From an uncultured Pelagibacteraceae bacterium (lineage in GTDB: Bacteria > Pseudomonadota > Alphaproteobacteria > Pelagibacterales > Pelagibacteraceae): a DNA stretch of 29,579 bases. Each line of letters opens with the position of its first letter. Position 1 is the stretch's first letter. The DNA is taken from NCBI GenBank assembly GCA_902608065.1, contig CACLMO010000006.1, positions 1 to 29,579 of the forward strand, given 5' to 3'. The notes beneath the pieces were generated by a model that searched no databases, was not told the DNA's origin, and saw only the letters and a program-made list of their open reading frames with translations. Positions 22,001-27,401 of the stretch are shown here, one piece after another. Both the position numbers and the translations under genes were made by a program.

Positions 22001-22483
22001 GAAAATCAATCTCTTGTAGCCGGATCAGTTTTGTCAATAAAAGAAAAAAAAACATCCAAAGGAAATTCTTTTGCTATTGTAAAATTCAGCGATTTGAGCA
22101 AAGTATTTGAAATTTTTTTATTTTCAGATTTACTTGAAGAAAATAGAAAAAAATTATCAGAAGGTAAGTCTTTTATATTGACCTTGGTAAAAGACAAAGA
22201 CAATCAAGAAAATAGATTTAAAAGACTAAATGTAAGAAAAATCGTAAGTTTAGATAGTATTAAAAATCTAAGTTACGACAATGTTCATATAGAAGTAAAT
22301 GATACCAGTAGTTTGGAAAAACTTTATGAAGTGATTAAAGAAAAGGGAAATTCTAAAATTAAAATTTCTATAAATGAAAACGAAAAAAATTATTTATTTG
22401 AGCTAAAAGATAAAAGAAAATTCGATTACAAGACATTTAAATACTTGAATAAAGAGCAATATATAAAGAAAATAAGTGTATAA
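19061..22483 (+). CDS. dnaE: DNA polymerase III subunit alpha
   Basis: This is the replicative DNA polymerase catalytic subunit (C family), 1140 residues. The PHP domain begins at the N-terminus (FSHIKIHTQYSICEG), the GPGRGSGAGSLVAWAL block marks the palm/finger region, and the catalytic aspartates are Asp404 and Asp406 (PDFDIDF) and Asp561 (KFDLLGLKTLT), matching E. coli 401, 403 and 555. A helix-hairpin-helix segment, a canonical sliding-clamp motif QTSLF at 913-917 and an OB fold follow. The PHP domain keeps its first motif; proofreading is expected from a separate DnaQ. GTAAGG precedes the start, which overlaps lolD by eight bases. Confidence 0.98.
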   Translation: MNEVVKKEFSHIKIHTQYSICEGAVKTSDLAKHCKENKIKAVGLCDSNNLCGALEFSESIAKSKTQPIIGTQINVIYKDEIGKIPLFAKNLEGYKNLIKLSSKSFLEINDEEEPHCKIEDIEKNNKGLILLTGSFDGLIGKLFFKNLTDEIYLLFKKFKKNFDQNFYIEIQRHGDDGEKLFEKFLLNASDKLSIPLIATHEVFYLEEDMHEAHDAYLCVGEKTYVNVKDRRKYTKAHYLKTSEEMNLLFKDLPEALENNFNFPLRFSYRPKNSLPVLPNIQTTEVKNVDDILKKDSNDGLNEKLKEYVFPHSNEKNLEEIKKIYNNRLNHEINIICKMNYPSYFLIVSDYIKWAKKNDIPVGPGRGSGAGSLVAWALSITDIDPIKFDLIFERFLNPDRISMPDFDIDFCEEKRDQVFDYLKKKYGKGVAHIITFGKLKARMAFRDIGRVLGLPYGYVDTLCKMIPFDPSRPLSLEKAIAQEPRIKREEDKDPRVKKLVEISKKLEGLNRNMATHAAGVVIAEKNLAEFVPLYKDHTSNLLLPSTQFDMYSSENAGLIKFDLLGLKTLTVINKTISLLKEQKKNLDIKKIKLDDPMIFELLSSGNTVGLFQLESSGMRDALVNMKPNKFEDIIALVALYRPGPMGNISVYNQCKHGNKKPDYLHPKLKKILEPTYGVIIYQEQVMQIAQILSGFSAGEADILRRAMGKKKRSELEKQKERFINGAVKNGITKETAIFIFKKIEPFAEYGFNKSHAAAYAMIAYQTAYLKTYYPNEFIAASMSNELSNTDKLSEFYEELKRLKIKVQQPCINECFAEFVPKNKTLFYALGAIKNVGHEAISQVVKEREKNGKYKSISDFINRVNPKNINKLQLEGLVKAGAFDAIFKNRKVLYDNIPNIIQNSKNIYENKIQNQTSLFSEDSQKISFLMKSKNSSDWTNEEILSNEFNSVGFYISNHPLIYYQDTLDQNKVKTFKDFEDGQENQSLVAGSVLSIKEKKTSKGNSFAIVKFSDLSKVFEIFLFSDLLEENRKKLSEGKSFILTLVKDKDNQENRFKRLNVRKIVSLDSIKNLSYDNVHIEVNDTSSLEKLYEVIKEKGNSKIKISINENEKNYLFELKDKRKFDYKTFKYLNKEQYIKKISV

Positions 22484-22490
22484 TTAATTA

Positions 22491-22519
22491 TTGTGTTTTC
22501 TTAATTAAAACTGTAGAAC
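22491..22519 (+). promoter_or_regulatory. Possible promoter for the rpsB-tsf-frr segment
   Basis: In the 122-base gap after dnaE, TTGTGT (22491-22496) and TAGAAC (22514-22519) are separated by 17 bases, a plausible spacing for a sigma-70-type promoter. Matches to consensus are only about 3/6 and 4/6, and such matches are common in AT-rich DNA. A transcript starting near 22526 would include the whole structured rpsB leader, which is the main reason to list it. Confidence 0.25.
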
Positions 22520-22533
22520 ATCAAACTTAAATA

Positions 22534-22605
22534 CGCACACAATTGTTGGTTGAGAAACCTCCGGTCCTTAGATGGAAAAAATTGTGGAGGAATAACCGGG
22601 AAATT
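22534..22605 (+). ncRNA. rpsB leader: cis-regulatory RNA with pseudoknot
   Basis: This GC-enriched stretch in an otherwise AT-rich gap can fold by direct complementarity. A 7-bp stem pairs 22538-22544 (CACAATT) with 22580-22586 (AATTGTG). Inside its loop, GGTT (22548-22551) and AACC (22556-22559) close a GAGA tetraloop of the GNRA type. CCGGT (22561-22565) can pair with ACCGG (22595-22599) downstream of the stem, making an H-type pseudoknot. CCTCC (22558-22562) could alternatively pair with the Shine-Dalgarno-like GGAGG (22586-22590). From memory, a leader preceding ribosomal protein S2 was reported as a candidate structured RNA in Pelagibacter. S2 autoregulation is the likely role but is inferred. 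Confidence 0.75.
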
Positions 22606-23463
22606 ATGAATATACCAAGTATAACTATAAAACAATTATTAGAAGCTGGAGTTCATTTAGGACACAAAACTTTCAAGTGGAATCCTAAAATGAAAAAATT
22701 TATTTTTGGATCAAAAGATTCGATTCATATTATTGATCTTGTTCAAACATTAGAAATGTTTAAATCAGCCTTGCAGCAAATTCATAATTGTATTGCATCT
22801 GGTGGAAGAATGCTTTTTGTCTCAACAAAAAAACAAGGTTCAGAATCTATAGCTGCCTTGGCTAACGAAACTTCCCAATTTTATGTTAATCATAGATGGC
22901 TTGGAGGTATGCTTACAAATTGGAAAACTATATCAAATTCAATAAAACGTTATAAAAAACTTTCGGAGGATCTAATAAAAGAAAATAAAGGATTTACTAA
23001 AAAAGAGATACTAAAAATGGGAGTTGAAAGAGATAAATTAGAAAGATCATTAGGTGGTATAGCTGAAATGAAAAAGATACCAGATATGATTTTTATAATA
23101 GATACAAATGTAGAATCTCTAGCAGTTAAAGAATCTTTAAAGTTAAATATTCCAATTGTTGCAATTATTGACACAAATTCTGATCCAACAGGAATAAACT
23201 ATCCTATACCAGGAAATGATGACGCAAGAAGAGCAATAAATTTGTACTGCGATTTAGTAAAGGAAACAATTTTAGATGCCCAGAAAAAAATAGTAGCAAA
23301 AGAAAAGATAGTTGAGGACAAAAAAGATTTAAATTTTAAAGATGATGTTAAAGAAAAAACTAAATCCACAAATGTTAAAAATAAAGTTAATAATAAAGTT
23401 GAAAAAAAGGCAAAATCTATCTTTTCCAAAATTAAAGCATTAGCATCAAAAAGTTCAAAATAA
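22606..23463 (+). CDS. rpsB: 30S ribosomal protein S2
   Basis: This component of the small ribosomal subunit binds late near S1 at the mRNA exit side. It carries GVHLGHKTFKWNPKM near the N-terminus, then HRWLGGMLTNWKTI, GGIAEMKKIPDMIFIID and PIVAIIDTNSDPTGINYPI. I chose the ATG at 22606, giving 285 residues; an upstream in-frame TTG at 22543 would read through the structured leader. A lysine-rich low-complexity tail after about residue 230 extends beyond the E. coli protein, as often seen in alphaproteobacteria. The GGAGG at 22586-22590 is 15 bases from the ATG, farther than usual, consistent with control by leader folding. Confidence 0.98.
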   Translation: MNIPSITIKQLLEAGVHLGHKTFKWNPKMKKFIFGSKDSIHIIDLVQTLEMFKSALQQIHNCIASGGRMLFVSTKKQGSESIAALANETSQFYVNHRWLGGMLTNWKTISNSIKRYKKLSEDLIKENKGFTKKEILKMGVERDKLERSLGGIAEMKKIPDMIFIIDTNVESLAVKESLKLNIPIVAIIDTNSDPTGINYPIPGNDDARRAINLYCDLVKETILDAQKKIVAKEKIVEDKKDLNFKDDVKEKTKSTNVKNKVNNKVEKKAKSIFSKIKALASKSSK

Positions 23464-23476
23464 GAGAATAATTTTT

Positions 23477-24346
23477 ATGTCATCAGATGATTTATTAACG
23501 AAGGTTAAAAAATTAAGAGAAATCACAGGCGTTGGTTTTAAAGATTGCAAGAATGCCATTGATGAAAATAAAGGTGATATTGAAAAATCTATAGAGTTTT
23601 TAAGAAAAAAAGGAATAGCTAAAGCAAATAAAAAAATGGAAAGAATTGCTTCCGATGGTTTAATTAGCATTCAAGAAAAAGAAAATAATTTTTCTATAGT
23701 AGAAATAAATAGCGAAACAGATTTTGTTGCAAAAAATAAAGAATTTATAAAATTTGTTGAGGAAATTTCCGAAATAACTTTTAATAACTCTGGCAAAATG
23801 GAAGATATATTAATTTCACAAATGAATAATAAAAAAAATGTTAAAGATAATTTAATATCTTTAATATCTAAAATAGGTGAAAAAATTACTTTAAGAAGAT
23901 GTGATTTTATAAAAGGTGGAAAATTTTTAAATTTTTCATACGTCCATTCGGCGATAAAAAATAATTTAGGTAAAATTGGCGTTCTATTAAGTTTAGAAGT
24001 TAAAAATAAAAATCAAGATATTTTGAACTTTGGTAAACAGTTGGCTATGCATATAGCTGCCTCTTCACCTTTGGCTATAGATAAGTCAGGTTTAGATGAA
24101 AAAGTATTAGAAAAAGAAAAGGAAATAATCACAGAAGAATTAAAAAATAGTGGAAAGGATTCTAAGATTATTGATAAAATAGCTTTTGGTAAATTAAATA
24201 AATTTATAGATGATAATACTTTATTAAACCAAGAATGGATTATGGAACCAAAAAAGAAAGTAAAAGATATAATTAAAGAAATTTCACAAAATAATAAAAT
24301 TGAAGTGAAAAAATTTATAAGATTTAAAGTTGGCGAAGGTACCTAA
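23477..24346 (+). CDS. tsf: Translation elongation factor Ts
   Basis: This is the guanine-nucleotide exchange factor that regenerates EF-Tu-GTP. The N-terminal UBA-like domain reads KKLREITGVGFKDCKNAI, followed by the core with ASDGLISIQEKE, INSETDFVAKNKEF and the later MHIAASSPLAI motif. The length of 289 residues is normal. It lies 13 bases after rpsB, the usual bacterial pairing, and 6 bases before frr. In most proteobacteria pyrH (UMP kinase) sits between tsf and frr, and here it does not. Confidence 0.98.
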   Translation: MSSDDLLTKVKKLREITGVGFKDCKNAIDENKGDIEKSIEFLRKKGIAKANKKMERIASDGLISIQEKENNFSIVEINSETDFVAKNKEFIKFVEEISEITFNNSGKMEDILISQMNNKKNVKDNLISLISKIGEKITLRRCDFIKGGKFLNFSYVHSAIKNNLGKIGVLLSLEVKNKNQDILNFGKQLAMHIAASSPLAIDKSGLDEKVLEKEKEIITEELKNSGKDSKIIDKIAFGKLNKFIDDNTLLNQEWIMEPKKKVKDIIKEISQNNKIEVKKFIRFKVGEGT

Positions 24347-24352
24347 ATATTT

Positions 24353-24913
24353 ATGACATCAGAAGAGACAATACAGAATTGTAATTCAAAAATGAAAAAA
24401 GCATTTGATGTTTTTATTAATGACCTAGGTTCATTAAGAACAGGAAGAGCAAATGCTTCTATGTTAGATATAATAAAAGTTGAAGTTTATGGACAAAAAA
24501 TGTCTGTAAATCAACTAGCAACAATTACAACACCTGAGCCAAGATTATTAACAGTTCAAGTTTGGGATCAAAATAATGTTACTTTAATAGATGCTGCTAT
24601 TCAAAAATCTAATTTAGGTATTAACCCTCAAATCGACGGTCAATTAATGCGAATTCCAATACCAAGTCTTAATGAAGAGCGAAGAACTGAACTTAAAAAA
24701 ATTATGGGAACCTTAGCTGAAAAAGCAAAAGTATCTATAAGAAATATAAGACGTGAAGCAAATGATAAATTAAAAAAAGACCTTAAAGATAAAAAAATTG
24801 GAGAGGATGAGTGCAAGAATTCGGAAAAAAAAATTCAGAATTTAACCGATGCACAAATTTTAGAGTTAGAGAAAAAACTAAAAGAAAAAGAAAAAGAAAT
24901 AATGTCAGTATGA
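24353..24913 (+). CDS. frr: Ribosome recycling factor
   Basis: This tRNA-mimicking factor splits post-termination ribosomes together with EF-G. The 186 residues match the family length. The hallmarks are LGSLRTGRANASMLD in the first helix, VNQLATITTPEPRLL, IQKSNLGINP and the IPIPSLNEERRTELKKI block, with RRDA-type residues as NIRREANDKLKK. The three-helix bundle arms are the lysine-rich C-terminal half. It starts six bases after tsf and overlaps uppS by four bases (ATGA). Confidence 0.98.
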   Translation: MTSEETIQNCNSKMKKAFDVFINDLGSLRTGRANASMLDIIKVEVYGQKMSVNQLATITTPEPRLLTVQVWDQNNVTLIDAAIQKSNLGINPQIDGQLMRIPIPSLNEERRTELKKIMGTLAEKAKVSIRNIRREANDKLKKDLKDKKIGEDECKNSEKKIQNLTDAQILELEKKLKEKEKEIMSV

Positions 24914-25590
24914 ATAAATTAAACCATGTCGCTATAATTATGGATGGAAATGGGCGGTGGGGTTTAAAAAAAAAGGGCTCTAGAAATTATGGTCATTTAA
25001 AGGGCATTAAAACAGTTGAGGACGTAATTAAATCTTCACTTATTCAAAAAATTCCATATTTAACACTTTTCACCTTTTCAACAGAAAATTGGGGGCGACC
25101 TGATAATGAGATTAATTTCCTTTTTGATTTAATAAGAAAATCTTTAAAAAAAAAAATAAAAAAGTTAATTAACCAAGGCATTAAAGTTAATATTATTGGA
25201 CAAACAAAAGGATTACCCAAAGATATTATTAAAATAGTAAAACAAATCGAAAAAAAAACACTTAAAAATAAAAAAATTACTTTAAATTTGGCTTTAAATT
25301 ATGGATCCAAAGAGGAAATTATAAACGCTTGCAAAAAGCTTATCTCAAAAAAGAATAAAGAAGTTAATATTAATAATTTAGAAGAAGAATTGTATACCCA
25401 CAATATACCAGACCCTGATGTTTTAATAAGAACTGGTGGGACTAAAAGGTTAAGTAATTTTTTATTATGGCAGATAGCATATACAGAAATATTTTTCATT
25501 GATAAATTATGGCCAGATTTTAATGAAAATGATTTTAATAAGATTGTATTTAAATTTAAAAAAATAAAAAGAAATTTTGGGAAAATTTGA
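24910..25590 (+). CDS. uppS: Undecaprenyl diphosphate synthase (cis-prenyltransferase)
   Basis: This enzyme extends farnesyl diphosphate with isopentenyl units to undecaprenyl diphosphate, the lipid carrier for peptidoglycan. The ATG at 24910 gives 226 residues and begins just before IIMDGNGRWG, in which Asp12 is the Mg-binding catalytic residue. FSTENWGRP (56-64) and LNLALNYGSKEEI follow. The C-terminal motif reads IRTGGTKRLSNFLLWQ (173-188): Arg174, Arg180 and Ser182 are kept and Glu193 is kept in YTEIFF, but position 178 is Thr where the family has Glu. An A11 run lies at 25146-25156. It overlaps frr by four bases and cdsA by one. Confidence 0.95.
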   Translation: MNKLNHVAIIMDGNGRWGLKKKGSRNYGHLKGIKTVEDVIKSSLIQKIPYLTLFTFSTENWGRPDNEINFLFDLIRKSLKKKIKKLINQGIKVNIIGQTKGLPKDIIKIVKQIEKKTLKNKKITLNLALNYGSKEEIINACKKLISKKNKEVNINNLEEELYTHNIPDPDVLIRTGGTKRLSNFLLWQIAYTEIFFIDKLWPDFNENDFNKIVFKFKKIKRNFGKI

Positions 25591-26237
25591 TGAAAAAAGA
25601 ATTAAAAAAGAGAATAATTACTTCAATTATATTAATAGCAGTAGTTTTAAATTGCCTTTTTATAAATAATTATTCTTGGTTACTTTTACTATCTATAATT
25701 TCATTTATTTGTTGGTTTGAATTTATCAATTTAACTAAAAGAATTTGGAAAAAAAAGACTTTAATAATTTTTCCAATAATCTTAAGCTTTCTTTTTTTGT
25801 GTATATTTATACATGCGGCTTATAATTTTAGAATAGAAGAAGGAGAAGTTGAAATATTATTCGTTTTAGGAATTTGCATATTTTCTGATATTGGAGGGTA
25901 TATAGTAGGCAAAAGCGTTGGTGGTAAAAAGTTAACAAAAATTAGTCCAAACAAAACAATTTCTGGAAGCATTGGCTCATTCTTATTTTCTTTATTCCCT
26001 TTAGGAATATTAATTATTCTGGGACTCGATAAAAATTCTTTAGAATGGATGATCTTTACATGTTTGCTTATATCTCTAGCGTGCCAATTAGGAGATTTAA
26101 TTATTTCATATTTCAAAAGATTAGCTAAAGTAAAAGATACGGGAAAAATTTTGCCAGGACATGGAGGAATGCTTGACAGAATTGATGGAATAATTTTTGC
26201 TATACCAACATTGTTTATTATCAAACATTTACTATGA
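25590..26237 (+). CDS. cdsA: Phosphatidate cytidylyltransferase (short form)
   Basis: This integral-membrane enzyme makes CDP-diacylglycerol from phosphatidic acid and CTP, the branch point of phospholipid synthesis. The signature KRLAKVKDTGKILPGHGG with DRID lies at about residues 176-198, and the upstream FSDIGGYIVGKSVGGKKL and ISPNKTISGSIGS are also present, including Asp100 and Asp196. At 215 residues it is shorter than the 270-285 of typical CdsA; the missing part is in the N-terminal membrane segments, while the catalytic C-terminal half is intact. I chose the ATG at 25590; a TTG three bases earlier is also possible. It overlaps dxr by four bases. Confidence 0.93.
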   Translation: MKKELKKRIITSIILIAVVLNCLFINNYSWLLLLSIISFICWFEFINLTKRIWKKKTLIIFPIILSFLFLCIFIHAAYNFRIEEGEVEILFVLGICIFSDIGGYIVGKSVGGKKLTKISPNKTISGSIGSFLFSLFPLGILIILGLDKNSLEWMIFTCLLISLACQLGDLIISYFKRLAKVKDTGKILPGHGGMLDRIDGIIFAIPTLFIIKHLL

Positions 26238-27394
26238 AAAAAAAAATTGCAATACTTGGATCCACTGGTTCCATAGGAAGTTCTACTTTAGAAGTTATAA
26301 AAAAAGATAAAAAAAATTTTGATGTAGTTTTATTATCTGCAAACAATAATTATAAAAAACTTATTAAACAGGCAAGGCAATTTAAAGCAAAGAATGTTTT
26401 AATAAAAAACAAAAAATTTTATTTTAAAGTAAAAAATTCTTTAAAAAACATAAAAGTCTACTCAGGTAATATTTCTATAAAAAAAATTGTTCATAGAAAA
26501 TTAGACTATACAATGTCAGCTGTTGTCGGATTAGCAGGTTTGCAACCAACGATTGATGCTATTAAAATTAGTAAGTCAGTAGCTATAGCAAATAAAGAAA
26601 CTATTATTTGTGGATGGCATATATTATCTAAACTTATAAAAAAATATAAAACTCAAATTATACCAGTTGATTCAGAACATTTTTCAATTATGGAGCTAAC
26701 TAAGGGAGTGAGAAATGAAGATGTAAAAGAAATAATTATTACAGCTTCAGGAGGGCCTTTTCTAAATCTTCCAATAAATAAATTAAAAAAAATAAAACCA
26801 AAATCTGCAATTAAACATCCAAATTGGAAAATGGGTAAAAAAATATCAGTAGACTCCGCAAATATGATGAATAAAGTTTTTGAAATAATTGAGGCCTACA
26901 AACTTTTTAAATTCGATATAACTAAGTATAAAATAATGATTCATCCTCAATCTTATGTTCACTCAATAATTCATTTCAAGAACGGATTAATAAAGATGAT
27001 TTTGTATGACACTGACATGAAGATACCAATTTCAAACACTCTTTATGATAGAAAAAATAATTTTGTAAAAACTTCTAATATAAATATTAGGAATCTTGAT
27101 AATCTTAATTTTCAAAAAGTAAACTTAAAAAAATTTCCTTCTGTTAAGTTAATTAATAAATGTCTTTCTTTAGGATTTTCTACTCCTATAATCATTAATG
27201 CAGCTAATGAAGTGTTGGTTGATTTTTTTTTAAAGGGAAAAATTGGCTTTTTAGATATAGTTAAAACAATAAACAAGATTTTAAAGGGTAAAAATTTCAA
27301 AAAATATGCTAGAAGAAAACCTAGGACAGTAAAAGATATACAAATTACAGACAATTGGGCTAGATTGAAAACAAGGGCTATGTGTGTAAGATAA
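26234..27394 (+). CDS. dxr: 1-deoxy-D-xylulose 5-phosphate reductoisomerase
   Basis: This NADPH-dependent enzyme converts DXP to 2-C-methyl-D-erythritol 4-phosphate, the committed step of the MEP isoprenoid pathway that supplies UppS upstream. The nucleotide-binding GSTGSIGSSTLEV lies at residues 9-21, ANKET at 119-123, metal ligands Asp146 and Glu148 in PVDSEHFSIMEL, ASGGPF at 171-176, and HPNWKMGKKISVDSANMMNK with Glu217 as the third acidic ligand. The length of 386 is normal. Several flanking positions differ from the usual motifs (see findings). Ten A bases (26237-26246) follow the start codon directly. Only seven bases separate it from bamA. Confidence 0.96.
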   Translation: MKKKIAILGSTGSIGSSTLEVIKKDKKNFDVVLLSANNNYKKLIKQARQFKAKNVLIKNKKFYFKVKNSLKNIKVYSGNISIKKIVHRKLDYTMSAVVGLAGLQPTIDAIKISKSVAIANKETIICGWHILSKLIKKYKTQIIPVDSEHFSIMELTKGVRNEDVKEIIITASGGPFLNLPINKLKKIKPKSAIKHPNWKMGKKISVDSANMMNKVFEIIEAYKLFKFDITKYKIMIHPQSYVHSIIHFKNGLIKMILYDTDMKIPISNTLYDRKNNFVKTSNINIRNLDNLNFQKVNLKKFPSVKLINKCLSLGFSTPIIINAANEVLVDFFLKGKIGFLDIVKTINKILKGKNFKKYARRKPRTVKDIQITDNWARLKTRAMCVR

Positions 27395-27401
27395 CAAATA
27401 T

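Noticed and set aside
22484..22533. Rho-independent terminator after dnaE
   Set aside because: The bases after the dnaE stop have no GC-rich hairpin followed by a T run; the region is simply AT-rich.
22543..22605. N-terminal extension of rpsB from an in-frame TTG
   Set aside because: These 21 codons fall in the structured leader, have no family support, and the ATG at 22606 begins exactly at the conserved S2 N-terminus.
24811..24909. N-terminal extension of uppS by 33 codons
   Set aside because: It is frr sequence read in another frame, and the ATG at 24910 begins next to the conserved IIMDGNGRWG motif.
25820..26224. 134-residue open frame on the minus strand
   Set aside because: It lies wholly antisense to cdsA, shows no recognisable motif, and the + strand frame has a full catalytic signature.
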